A stretch of 64,000 nucleotides of DNA, from the NCBI RefSeq assembly GCF_025612915.1, contig NC_069111.1:51049462-51113461 (forward strand), written 5' to 3'. The notes under the pieces are model-generated. The model was not told the DNA's origin. It saw nothing but the letters and a program-made list of their open reading frames with translations, and searched no databases. The DNA comes from Magallana angulata. Lineage: Eukaryota > Mollusca > Bivalvia > Ostreida > Ostreidae. Positions 1-11,382 of this stretch are shown one piece after another (position 1 is the first letter of the stretch; every line of letters begins with the position of its first letter). The translations under genes were made by a program, and so were the position numbers.

Positions 1-1040
1 CTGTCCTAGTGCCTTAAGATTTCCCCATACTATGGGACTTCAATACGACTGTGGTAAAACTTCAGCTCTCGTGTTAAGGTCGGACGCGACATATCTTCCA
101 TTTTTTTATTTGTTCCTATCTCCACAATGTGAAGATTTCCACTTAGTAATTTTATAATTATATTTTTATGTTATATGATTCTTTTTTGTTTAGATATAAA
201 TTTTTCAATTCAACATGTCTAGTATGGGTATTATTTATAAGCATTCAAATGCATTTTGCATGCTATTTTAAAGAAAATTCTAAATATTCTAGCTCCGAAA
301 AGAGCCTGGTAATGTACCCTGAATTTTTGGGAATTAACAGGTTTAAATGTTAATAAATAAGAAAAAAATATAAAGGAAAATTATATAAAATTGAGGAACG
401 TCTCGTGTATCCTTAAATCATCGTCCATTCCGCCAATTCAATGTATTGTTTTAACAAACCTCAGGCATACCTACTGGTTGGTGACAGTATTTTATCTTTA
501 ATGATAACTTTTGTTTGACAATGAAGGGGAAAACTCTGAAAACTGTCTTCAACAGCAGAAGAGTACATGTAAGTTTACCCAACAATTCCTTCATAGCATT
601 TGTATTTCTGGCATATAAATACTCGCATATACTAACGCATGCTAATTGATGCTCTACTAAGCAACTGAAAGAAACATTACAATATCTTATTCATTATTGT
701 AAATAGATTTGTTCCTATTTTCGGAAAAATTTGCTTTTATCATTGTCCTTGAATAGTTTTCGGGAACCTAATCTATAAAGACAATGCACGCAATGGTGAC
801 CTCTGTGAAAATAGCCATCAATCAACCAATTAAACATCTTCTTATATCGTATTGTACATAAAGTATATGCGTCAAATTTAACTATTTTGCAAAGATTATA
901 ATTTCAATACACAATCTATTAAGCTAATAGTTATTAGTGCATGTTGTAGAATAGCATCAATGCGACACTTTAAAACAAATGAGTATAAGATAGTAATTTC
1001 GTCAGAATTACTGCGTCGGTTCATGGACAATATATACAGT
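1..1040. other. No gene recognised
   Basis: AT-rich flanking DNA. Only short chance ORFs. A short ATG-plus-donor stretch at 521-566 lacks any supporting exon or promoter. No repeat was recognised. Confidence 0.6.
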
Positions 1041-1048
1041 GTGTACCG

Positions 1049-1057
1049 TATATATAA
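1049..1057 (+). promoter_or_regulatory. TATA box of first cvSI-like gene
   Basis: TATATATAA lies 40 bases before the ATG at 1097, so transcription should start near 1080, leaving a very short 5' UTR. This fits an intron-containing gene for a strongly expressed secreted protein. Confidence 0.7.
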
Positions 1058-1096
1058 TGACCCACAGGACGCCACTATCATTATCAAACAGGCAAC

Positions 1097-4000
1097 ATGA
1101 GAGTTTCAATTGTCCTTGCTCTTGTTTTAGCTTTTGTCGGTAACGTATTTTCTGAGTTTGTTTATTATCATCGTTATTATTGGATCTTAGTTCTGAATGT
1201 AATCATTTTGAGAGCAAATTATGAATAAATGATTAATGTTGACATTTTAGTATGATGTATCAGTAAAGCTGTTTGAATTTTTTAAATAACAACTTCATTT
1301 GTTAAGTTAGGCGTTTGGAGGTATTTGAAGTTTTTTTCACGCATGACAAAACCTCTTTGCAAAGTACACGAGCTCGTTGCTCAGTGGGTAAAACTACTAT
1401 TTGTGATGAATAAATTTAGGAAGTGAATTCAAATTCATCACAGCTTCAAGCCATCAGGGATATATCTACTCTGTGGCTTGTGTTTTATGAGGGTTGTTCA
1501 CGTGATTTGGCTCTATTCATATAGCTCTAGCAGCTTCCGAGACGTGCACGAGTGCCGATGGATGCCAGGCCACACAATGTGACAGTGCGTCTGAAGTCGC
1601 CTGCGTGAACGGACAGTGTACCTGTGAGCTCAGGGATGGATGTGAGTAGATTTCAGCTTCGAAATGTAAATAACATGATGCATTATGTACTGTAGTATAA
1701 ATAAACAAGACGGAAACGTCTTTCAACATCAACCCAAGTTCATTCTTTTCAGTTTGCCTCTGAATTACAAAATAACAAAGATAACGAAGATTTACAAATT
1801 TGTTAAGCAAAATCAAATATTGAACATAAATGACATTGTTTGATTCCGGTTATAACTTAAGAAGGAGAAATGAAAATTTACCTTAATGAATGCCGAAAAA
1901 GGGGAGAGGGGGAGAGCTTGGTCCGTAGACCAACAAGAGAGTCTCTCGACAGTCCTCTGACGGCTGTATTTATATACTTACAGACAATAGAATTTAAATA
2001 ACAATAGACAGGGCATCAATAGTCTTAAACAAAATATAAACGGAGTATAAATTTCCGGAATCAAATATATACAAATACATATAGATATACCACAGTACTA
2101 ATTCACAACGACAAAACTGACCAGAAAATTTGAACTTTGTGGAGTCACGTGACTTATTTCGTAGTTATTGGCTAGGGAACATTATATTTAACTTAGGTAG
2201 CAAGGGACAGTTTCGAATAAATATTTTTGTAAAATTGAGAGTTGCTGTACTTGAAGGCTTATGAGTGTTGCTAAAATTCATGAAATGATTTTTAATGATT
2301 ATCATTAGTTAGAGGGATGTCTGTTGTTGAAATTGATACGCAATATGTAGGCCCCTTATGTTAGGTACATAAGAATCAGAAGTAAAATGCGAAACCTGCG
2401 GCTATGACTGTTGTGCTGACTTTATACAGTGAAATTGCAAGTTACAGACGGGAGGTAAAATAACACGAAAAGTAGGTGGATGGGACATTGTAAACTATAC
2501 ACCGGTAAGTTTCTGACATGTGATAATGCAACATGCACGCGGTACGGAAGGTCAACCCTCTGCAGGGAATTAGCTTGGGGAGGTCTAAAAAGCTGAAAAA
2601 TCCACAGGGGCTTGGTTGTTGGATAGTGAATTTCCTAATTATTTGTTCCCCAAGAAAAAAATGATTAAAATTGGTAATCTTATGTGTATTTCTGTGTATT
2701 GCATTAAATAAATTCACTGAAATCCCCCGTTTCAGTCATGTTAAAAAAGTGTATTCAATGTACATTAAAAAAAGTAAAGGGACGACACTCGCCATCTTGG
2801 ATTTATAGGGGGTCCTCGTTTCAAGCTATGTTTTAAACAAGTTCTTCCGTTTCTCCAGCGATTTCTGACGAGATCTAGGTTGGAAAATGTTAAAATGACT
2901 TATTCCTATCGTCTGACTACATCTGTACGCTGCATAATAAACACATCGTTCCAAAATGTACTAGATACTCGCCAAACTTATCGAAAGCAACGGAAGTTGA
3001 TGCAAACTCTCCATGTAATCACTGAGGAGATCCGAAAGCATTGGATAAACCAAGAGGATAACTTTTCGCGAAAATTTTGCTCTCTCTAGATTTATCATAC
3101 ATTTTCGGAACATCTCAGTGATTATATGGAGAATTTACGTCACTCAAAAGTAAACTTCCGTTGCTTTCGATAAGTTTGGCAAGTATCTAGTACATTTCGG
3201 AACGATGTGTTTATTATGCAGCGTACAGATGTATTCAGACGATAGGAATAAGTCAGTTGAATATTTTCCAACCTAGATCTCGTCAAAAATCGTTGGAGAA
3301 ATTGAAGAACTTGTTTAAAACATAGCTTGAAACGAGGACCCCCTATAAATCCAAGATGGCGAGTGTCGTCCCTTTACTTTTTTTATTGTACATTGAATAC
3401 ACTTTTTTAACATGACTGAAACGGGGGATTTCAGTGAATTTATTTATTGCAATACACAGAAATACACATAAGATTACCAATTTTAATCATTTTTTTCTTG
3501 GGGAACAAATAATTAGGAAATTCACTATCCAACAACCAAGCCCCTGTGGAAAAATCATGAAAAATTAGCAAAATATGAAAGGGTCAAAATCTCATAAAAA
3601 CCAGTATGTAGAGAATTTTACAGGTTTTGACTAATAATTTTCTTCAGAAATTGGTGATTGGCCTTATAAAGAGTGAATTAAAGGTATTTGTGCTGAATGG
3701 GAACTGAGGAAATTCTAGTTACAGAGTTGAGAAGATATGCATCCCTTGGCTACAATGAATTGTATAAAAAAAAAAACTGTCCCCCGCCACCTTAGCAACA
3801 GAAGTTTGCAACCTATCGCTTCGTTGCTGTAAAAGCCATACGTGTAGAGTTAGGTTCCGTTATGAGTTGACTGTCATTCATCTTTGCATAATTATTTTGG
3901 TAAAGCCTTGATTGTTAGGAGTTTTATGGGACTTCATAAGTTTGTAGTGTTCATATATGCAAAGTATATATGGAAAATATTGGACTCACAAGATCTAGAC

Positions 4001-5017
4001 TTCTTTTAAAGCCATACACGCTATAATTTGCGTCAATTTTGACTGACAGTGAAAACACGTGTGTTTATCTACTTTTATCAGTTATCTTTTTTATGTAAAT
4101 TACAATTGTGAATTTCATCCTGTTAATTGCCTATTTTTGCTGCCAGGAAAGTAATCCTTTTCATGAATTATGATGAAGGAAGAGAGAAACCGACCTGATT
4201 GCGTATGTCTGCAGGAGATCAGGTGGCCGTTATTGTTTGCCTAATTACATAACGGTCTTGATTTTGAATATGCTTAACAGTTAACACGTGTATTATGGGT
4301 GTAAAATGTTTTTTTCATTTACGATACTCTTACTTTTGCATGTTGTAAAAGAATAACACTTCCATGAACTAAAAATAGCCTTTAGAGGAAATACATAGGC
4401 CGACGTCATTGTGAAAGGAAATATAATATACATTTATTTTCTTTTTTCTACTCATATATATGACAAAGAATCATATATGATATCAGTCTAATTTGACCCC
4501 TATAATTTGCAATTTGAAAAATATTTTTTTTTTTTTTAATATTTGATATTTTTGTTGCGTGATCGAATTGAGCATTTGTAATTAACAACATGAAGGTAAC
4601 TTTTATAAGTAATCAAACACATGCATTTTCCCGTTATTCAAAATTGATGAAAATTATAGCGTGTATAGATTTAATGTTTTGGGCTACAAATCAGTAAGTT
4701 GGATGGATATACATGTAGTTATAATATCATATGATTCATATCATATCATTGTAACTATTTGTAAATTATGAGCTCTATCTGGACTCGTTTAGATCATATT
4801 TGACAGTCTCCATACTTCTTTCGGAAGATAGAGTTAGTACGCGTGCGCCTCTTAATTAATGCACGCACATTGAGCTTCATTAACTAACTTTAATATTTTC
4901 TGTTAATTTACAGATTGTGACTACCTGGAGGACTGTCTAACGGTGGAGAACTGGTTCTGTCCCCAAGAGTTTAGGCACTGTGTTGATAACCGCTGCCGTT
5001 GTCGCTTTGATGTATAA
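1097..5017 (+). CDS. Secreted 12-cysteine protein, cvSI-like serine-protease inhibitor
   Basis: Three exons, 1097-1139, 1525-1641 and 4914-5017, join through two phase-1 introns (donors GTAACG and GTGAGT, acceptors ATAG and ACAG) into 87 residues. Residues 1 to about 19 form a signal peptide starting MRVSIVLALVLAF. The mature part begins near SETCTSADG and holds 12 cysteines, six per exon. Exon 2 closes with NGQCTC and exon 3 with RHCVDNRCRC. That spacing resembles the oyster plasma subtilisin inhibitors cvSI-1 and cvSI-2 (MEROPS I84), which are thought to act against proteases of the parasite Perkinsus. The family call is from memory of the pattern, not an alignment. Another small disulfide-rich defence peptide remains possible. 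The exon structure is fully supported by the matching second copy at 7.2 kb. The 3.3 kb second intron is enlarged by inserted repeats. Confidence 0.82.
2602..3549. mobile_element. Fold-back DNA element with 6 bp target duplication
   Basis: Two arms of about 450 bp are near-exact reverse complements of each other, starting CCACAGGGGCTTGG and ending CCAAGCCCCTGTGG. The centre near 3060-3090 is only a few tens of bases. AAAAAT flanks both sides (2596-2601 and 3550-3555), a likely 6 bp target-site duplication. No transposase ORF is present. It sits inside intron 2 of the first cvSI-like gene. The superfamily is not certain. Confidence 0.8.
4014..4668. mobile_element. Probable short inverted-repeat element
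   Basis: ATACACGCTATAATTT near 4014-4030 is mirrored by AAATTATAGCGTGTAT ending near 4667. The interior is AT-rich without coding potential. No clear target duplication was found, so the ends are approximate. It lies in intron 2 of the first cvSI-like gene. Confidence 0.5.
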
Positions 5018-7205
5018 AAATCATTGTCAAAACTATTCCTGTGTTATTGTCTTTTTAGCTCACCTTAACTGAAAAAAAAACTCAAAGTTAGCTTTTCCGG
5101 CGTCTGTGTATGTTTGTCTATTAACTTTTTGCTTTATTTAAAGTCTTTTGACCAAATTTAACCAAACTTAGCTCAAAGCATTTTCGAGTAAATGACACTG
5201 AAATTTATTTAAATGAAGGACTGTCTCCCCTCCAAAAGGTACAAAGTAAAAACAAAATGAAAATAGTGTTGTATATATCCGAAAGAACCAAGTAACACAA
5301 ATAATAGATGTGTCTAGGAAAAATCAAGCAAATAGCTTACTATATAGTATTATGTAAGGTTGAATCATAAAAGGGAGATATGATAAGAGTGTTTTAGATT
5401 TGTTGTAATATGAATTTCAGAGAGGATCTATATTTCGACCGGTAGGGGAGGGGGGGGGGTCTGATTTGCATCTAAATTGATGGGGAGGTATATAAGGAGA
5501 CAACAGCTACATATATAGCATATACAATTTTAAAATTTGTCGTATTTTAATCTGCGATGTAAAGGAGGAAAAGTTGTTCAAACTTTAAATGAACATTATA
5601 ATGTATAGAAAAAAATATGAGTTATAAATAAAAGTAGATTTACGGACCGAAGATTGTTATAATCAGTATTTAACGCCCAGCCACAAATTCACGGATCAAC
5701 TCCACGGTTCTACTACAGAATATTTTCCACGGTTGACACCGGAAAATTTAATGATCGTTCGTACGGTAAACTACAGAATGGATTCAAATTGATACATACG
5801 AATAACTACGGATTTATACAGAGTTAAAACGGACATGTACATTCTAAAACGGTTTAGTAAGTTCTACTAAGAAAGTATTACGGTGGTTTCATCTATAATG
5901 GAAATTTGAACATGTTCAAAAATTGTCGCAGCCTTACAAGTATTACCGACAAGATAACCGACGGAAAAGCCACGGGTTCATACATAACGCCACGAATGAT
6001 GCCGGGTCGTTTCCGTAGCTAATCCGGCATTACGGACGAACGCCCACAAATCGTGATGATGCTTTCATGTTCATGTTCATTGAGAATAAATTGTTCTCGG
6101 ATTTGTATCCAATATATATAAATTTCAATTTATCATAAAAGACAAAGTGAAGTATATTTTCCAATTTAGATGAAGATAAGTTATTTCAGCGACTTTTTAC
6201 CATTCGTAGAGAAAAAAAAATATTCACAATTTTAGCTTTAAATAATATCTAAGCTGAATACTTTCCATTCGTTTTATATTAAACTATTCTTCTTCAATAA
6301 GTTTTAAAACATTCTACATTAAAGGGACTTGGAAACGATTTTAAAACAAAATGTTCCTGTTCTTTTCCATTTTACCATTATAAAATGGTTTACTTGCTCA
6401 TTTTGAATGATTGACCAAAATTTGAAAGTAGGAAGTCGAGTTATAAGAGAGATACAGAGGTAAGAAATCATTATTATGTAAACAAAGCTCGAGTCAACAA
6501 ATAATGTAAAGTATGGAATTGCCATTTCTTTGACCAAATGACTCGTGGCAAACAAGGTAAACTGATTCAATGTGTTTATAGATAATATGATAAACTGAAA
6601 AAAGCATTATTTGATTGAGACTTATACCATTAAAACATACATGTGTATGTAAACCAAATAAAAAAGCACGAGCTTTGTTTACAAAACAAAGATTTTCAAA
6701 CTCTGTGTCTTGCTCAATACCTCAATATTTCACTTTCAAATTTTAGCAAAGCATTAAAGGTACCCAAATTAACTATTTTAGACATTAAAACTGGATAAAA
6801 TAAGATTTTAAATTTTGAGCTCAAATTGTGTCCAAGTCCCTTTAATGCAACTGGCTAAAAAACATTACTAGTATTCAATACAACCATTGCTTCCATATTT
6901 AATTGTAATCACAAAGAACGTAAGTTTCCATGCAAAGTTGTTTACCTTCAAATCTTACAAACACAGATGATAGACAGTGAACTCAAAATAAAAGACAGGT
7001 TCTGTATTTGTCATTCTTCCAGGCACAACACCAAAAGGAAGAGAGTGTTGGTCATTAATATGAATGCTGTGTGCACTTTGCTTGTACTATCAGACCAAAT
7101 TATATTTTATCAGTCACGCTTTTTGTGATTATCTAGGCCTGATAGACTGAGCTGTTCGGAATATTTCTCGGCACAACTTGCAGGAATCGACACCAACTCT
7201 TCTCA
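5018..7205. other. Intergenic between the two cvSI-like genes
   Basis: There is no gene. Positions 5640-6060 are unusually rich in ACGG and ACGA words compared with the surrounding AT-rich DNA and may be an old repeat of unknown family. A TTAA-flanked element fills 6319-6845. Confidence 0.55.
6319..6845. mobile_element. TTAA-flanked inverted-repeat element
   Basis: TTAAAGGGACTTGG opens the element and CCAAGTCCCTTTAA closes it, with further similarity inward. TTAA at both borders is the target preference of piggyBac-type transposons, so a non-autonomous piggyBac-like MITE is inferred. No transposase ORF. Confidence 0.65.
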
Positions 7206-7995
7206 ATGAAGCTTTTTGTTCTGTACATTTGTAGTTTGATCGGTATGTATTCTTACTCAAAACATATATGGCAAGACATTTTTAAACTAACAAACTAACC
7301 TAAAAGTTTTAAATATTTTTTCTTTCTTGTACACATGTATATGTTTTTATTTTGTGTTTGTTGAATGTTTTTCAATTCATTACACATACCATATCATCAA
7401 TATTTGTTTAAAAATACCAAATTAAGATAAAACTGTCCTTTGCATAGATTTTTAGATGCATAATACTATCAATTGCAATACATATGTGAATGAATATGAA
7501 AACCCAGTTTTCCGAGATAACAGGTGTCCTGTTTTTGTATTTCTTTAAGGCCTAGTTTGGTCAGAGACGTGCACGGAAGTCAGCAGCTGCGTCAGCACAC
7601 AATGCGATGAGTTTTCACACGTTGTGTGCGCCAACGGGCAGTGCACGTGAGAGCTCAGAGAGGGCCGTAAGTGAGATTAGACGGATAGCACGTGCACAAT
7701 GAATTGCAGAATGACGAGCCTACGTTATGAAAACAATATATTCTGTGCGAACGTTTTATTTATCAGTTCTGTAGTTTGCTAATGCAATACATGAAGATTA
7801 TAAATGTACATATGCTATTTACATATTTAAGAGATTTCTGTCTTTATATGAGGGGAGTTGTTGCCATGGTAATAATACTGTTTACGTTCTACAGGATGTG
7901 ACTCCAAGGCGGACTGTGACGCGATGACAGATTGGTTGTGTCCCCCACACCGCAGGCATTGCATTGACAATAGATGTCGCTGTCTTAATATCTGA
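7206..7995 (+). pseudogene. Second cvSI-like gene with in-frame UGA at a conserved Cys
   Basis: Exons 7206-7242, 7550-7666 and 7895-7995 repeat the structure of the gene at 1.1 kb: phase-1 introns, exon 2 also exactly 117 bases, good splice sites. The frame of 84 codons starts MKLFVLYIC. Exon 2 encodes ETCTEVSSC through GQCT, then TGA at 7648-7650 where the sister gene has TGT (Cys). After it the frame stays open through LREG, and exon 3 ends HCIDNRCRC before the stop TGA at 7993. AATAAA at 7995-8000 overlaps that stop. The simplest reading is a recent nonsense change in an otherwise intact copy. UGA replacing Cys also raises selenocysteine, but the poly(A) signal leaves no room for a SECIS element before cleavage, and I saw none convincing just downstream. 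Confidence 0.72.
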
Positions 7996-8150
7996 ATAAA
8001 ATCATAGTATCCACTGTACAAATGAAGGAACTTTTTAACGAACACATCTCTTTGATATCGTTTATTCCCTTCGTGACGTCGTATGTTTACCGATAAATGA
8101 ATTCCTTTATCCGAGTAATACAGTTGTGAAAATGCAGATAGTTTCAACGT

Positions 8151-8371
8151 TACTGTGGAATCATTTAAATTTGTGGGGGCCAATTTTCGTGGATTATGAG
8201 TTTTTTGCTCATTCGTGGGGATGTTATTTCGTGGATGTGTAGCCTACTGTTTCAATAACAAAGATAACTCTTTCTTAAATTGTTTTCGTTGAAGATTTAA
8301 ATTCATGAGAGAGGGCTACCCACGAATTCCACGAAAATTGAGCCACCACGAATTTTAATGATTCCACAGTA
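8151..8371. mobile_element. Small MITE with TA target duplication
   Basis: TACTGTGGAATCATT opens and AATGATTCCACAGTA closes a ~220 bp element. The similarity runs inward through GGGGGCCAATTTTCGTGGA and TCCACGAAAATTGAGCCACC. TA at both ends suggests a Tc1/mariner-like target site. It lies just 3' of the second cvSI-like gene. Confidence 0.75.
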
Positions 8372-8417
8372 GATTTCGAACAATATATTTATCATATTGG
8401 GAGTTGAATCTCTATTT

Positions 8418-9518
8418 TTAAGGTTCCTCGACACACAAAAATTTTATTTTATGGATCGATAGAGAATCTTTTTTGAAACATGATTCCACAAAACAGAGAT
8501 CAATATCGGCTTTCAGTTATTTTATACGATTATTTTTGTATTTTTTCAGTGAAATAGGAAAAACTGTTTTGGAGACAAACAGAATATATTAGAGCTTAAA
8601 ACTTGTTGTCAATTAATGTGTAATATAATTATAAATAAATTCATGTCAAAGATCGTTTGGTCAAGTGTTTAATTTTTTAATTAAAAAAATATTTCTGAAA
8701 ATCAAAATTGTAATTCTTTAATATCTTTTTAATCTATGGATACAATTTTTAAAATAACATATAGTCACATAACCTATTTACTAAACAATGATATTTTACA
8801 AAGAAATTGAAATGAAAATGCGAAATTTTGGAAAAATTGCTATTTATCAAATTTGAACCGATCCCGATTGAAAAAAAAGTGATCCCGATCAGAATTATTT
8901 TAAAATTGAAATTTTACAAATAAACTGCAGTTTTTTCTAAGTAATTGATATAAATTATAAAGTTAGTAAATGACGAACCCCTTTTACAGCTAAACAACCT
9001 GAAATTTTTGCAAAATTCTGATTCATTCTAACTTTATGTGATTTTGTTCGGGATCAGTTTAATTACAATCGGGATCGGTTCGATTTTAAAATTTCCTATT
9101 TATACTTTAATTTCACTATTTGGTTTCAATTTCTTGTTGAAATATGATTGTACAGCAATTGTTAAATGCGAGTAACAGTTTATCTGCAGTTTTTATCCAT
9201 AGATTTAAAAAATATCTACAATCCTTTTTTTTCATTTTCATAAATATTTTTTTTACAAAAATATTTCAAAGTTTATCTGGCCGTTTTTGATATGAATTTA
9301 TAGATAATTGTATTGTGCATTAATTGATAACAAATTTTTAGCTCTAATATATCTTTTTCGCAGCTAAAACGATGTTTCCGGTTTCTATAACAAAATACAA
9401 AAAAATTCATATAAAATAATCAGAGGCCGATATAGGTGTCATTTTTGAATAATCATTTCTCAAAGAGAATTCTTCATCGATCCTTCAAATAATGCATTGG
9501 TGTGTCGAGCCACCTTAA
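8418..9518. mobile_element. TTAA-flanked 1.1 kb inverted-repeat element
   Basis: TTAAGGTTCCTCGACACAC at the left mirrors GTGTGTCGAGCCACCTTAA at the right, and complementarity extends inward for several hundred diverged bases (for example the TTATTTTATACGATTATT region against its mirror near 9400). TTAA at both borders points to a piggyBac-like non-autonomous element. No ORF of note. Confidence 0.7.
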
Positions 9519-9820
9519 TGTTTATGAACCGGCCTTAAAAGATTGAGTTGCAGACATTTGCCACGATACAAAAACTGCTATCAGTTACGGTTGATGATTA
9601 CTATTTCAATATTTTGAAATTCAATTTAAATACAGTTATTTAATTAATGAAAATTAAGTTTAAATACAATTAAAATGGCCAACATTTTGTTCACATGATA
9701 GATATATACATATGTATAGTTTCTGTTGCATACAATTAATGTGTTTAAATTAATTATTAATTAATTATTATTCTAATTAATTAAATTCAACAGCAAAGCA
9801 TAAGATCATATTTATTATAA

Positions 9821-9826
9821 TTTATT
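9821..9826 (-). terminator. Poly(A) signal of the 11 kb secreted-protein gene
   Basis: AATAAA on the minus strand. It follows a 3' UTR exon of about 100 bases whose acceptor (TTTCAG) lies near 9922 on the minus strand. The matching donor (AAAGGTGAGG) is near 10,700, so the 3' UTR contains an intron of roughly 0.8 kb. Confidence 0.65.
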
Positions 9827-10272
9827 TCTTTAATCATGAACAAGAGAGGGCATTCTTTGCCTTGTCCTCAGAGTGAAGATGTTATTTCTTTGGTCGGTCG
9901 CAGATAAAAATCCATTTCACCTGAAAGAATACATGTTTAAAAATTAAATAGTGTATATAGGAATATAAAAGATGGTTTGGTGGTCACAAATTAACCATCA
10001 GATCTTTATTTAAGTTTCAGATATTACTTGTTTTGCTTTAAACAACATTTAGTAAAAGTGAAAAATCAATATATTTCAGCTTTGAAATTTGAATGCCTTG
10101 CTATATCTGTATACACGGCTTCCTTCTAAATGAGATTAGTATCGTTTTAAAATAGAAACAACAACCTATGCCTTTCATAGTTTTCAAAATATTTAACATA
10201 CTCTAAACGTAGAATTTCTAAAATGTCGGGTTGATTTTTACTTGCATCAGTCTGCAAATAATGATACAATTA

Positions 10273-10690
10273 CTCCTAGGCTAACTTATGCCGTGGAGTA
10301 TGTCACTATTTAACTATCTTATGTTAGGCTAAGTCGTGGTGTATATAGCTCACTTATCTTATGTTTGGCTAAGTCGTGGTGTATGTCACTAACTAGTCTT
10401 ATGATAGGCTAAGTCGTGGTGTATATCGCTCACTAATCTTTTGTTAGGTCAAATCGTGGCGTATGTCACTAACTAATCTTATGTGAGGCTACGTCGTGGA
10501 GTATGTCGCTCGCTAATCTTATGTTTGGCTAAGTCGTGGTGTATGTCACTAACTAGTCTTATGTTAGGCTAAGTTGTGGTGTATAATAACCAACTAATCT
10601 TATGTTAGGCTTTGTCGTGGAGTGTGTCACTAACTAATCTTATGTTAGCTAAGTCGTGGAGTATTTCACCAAGTAATCTCATGTTAACGT
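10273..10690. repeat. Minisatellite, ~41-44 bp unit, about 10 copies
   Basis: The unit core is TTATGTTAGGCTAAGTCGTG followed by GTGTATGTCACTAACTAATC. Copies differ by scattered substitutions, and some share TCGCTCACTAATC in place of TCACTAACTAATC. The array lies inside the 3' UTR intron of the minus-strand secreted-protein gene. Confidence 0.85.
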
Positions 10691-10743
10691 AAACACCTCA
10701 CCTTTCAGATGGTAGACCAAAGGTTCCTCTTTCTATTGAGTGT

Positions 10744-11314
10744 TTAACCGATGATGGGGATGGATGAGGTGTTGGTTAGGGTGGTCAACAACAGCACGAG
10801 AGGGACTAAAAAGAAAAGCAAACTAATTACAGCGGGCGCTTACATACAGAAAAGTCAGTCTTGATAGTACATGTAAACAGAATTTGGTTCAATTTTTGGC
10901 GATTAGATGTAAACGGTTAAATTCTGCATTTCATTAATGATTCTATGAATTGAAGAGAAACGGTTAATTTTGAAATATCTTAGTAAATTGAAACTTGATG
11001 CGTTTTGATAGTATTAGAAACTCACAGTTAACAATGACTAGAATCTCTTTTTGCTTATATTAACTGTCAATTTACAATACTGCATGACTAAACCACTTAC
11101 TGTAGTTTACGAATTTGCTGAATTCGGACACACGAGCCAGGTTGTTCAGTCGGTTTCTCTGGGCGATAGCAAGCAGCTGTTGGCTTCTGTACGCCTGCTG
11201 CTGGGCTCCGAACATTGGGGTCTGCATCCCGTACACGAAGCCTTCTACCTCCATGGCGCTCAGAGCAATAGCAATGACGCATGGGATAGCAAGAAAGAGG
11301 ACAATTTTGTTCAT
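10744..11314 (-). CDS. Small secreted protein, sequon-tail family, member 1
   Basis: Two coding exons, 11101-11314 and 10744-10805, phase-1 intron with donor GTAAGT and acceptor TTTTAG, give 91 residues. The signal peptide begins MNKIVLFLAIPCVIAIAL. The body is Gln/Tyr/Arg-rich (MFGAQQQAYRSQQ). RNRLNNLARVSEFSKFVNY precedes the splice. The last exon encodes a hydrophobic stretch IPLVLLLTTL, then TNTSSIPIIG and the stop, with sequon NTS. A third, noncoding exon near 9822-9921 ends at AATAAA. Closest relative in the window is the gene at 16.6 kb, which shares RNxLNxLAxxSxFxxFVNY. I do not recognise a named family. A shell-matrix, mucus or adhesive component is a guess from composition. Confidence 0.85.
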
Positions 11315-11373
11315 TTTGGATGGTTGTGATTGGCGACTTTGGACTCGAAGTGAGGAGTTCTTCCGAGCACCTG

Positions 11374-11382
11374 CTTATAAAG
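11374..11382 (-). promoter_or_regulatory. TATA box of secreted-protein member 1
   Basis: Minus-strand CTTTATAAG, about 60 bases upstream of the ATG at 11314. Confidence 0.65.

Noticed and set aside
521-566. Possible first exon (MKGKTLKTVF... then a GTAAGT donor)
   Set aside because: No signal peptide, no TATA box and no matching downstream exon.
1355-1450. tRNA-like A-box and B-box in intron 1 of the first cvSI-like gene
   Set aside because: TTGCTCAGTGGG and GAATTCAAATTC are too degenerate and badly spaced to call even a SINE with confidence.
2442-2717. 91-codon minus-strand ORF
   Set aside because: It overlaps the arm of the fold-back element. No homology recognised and no splice or promoter support.
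7996-8100. SECIS element for the UGA in the second cvSI-like gene
   Set aside because: One ATGA...TGAT pairing was considered near 8024-8060, but the stem is short and broken, and it lies after the likely cleavage site.
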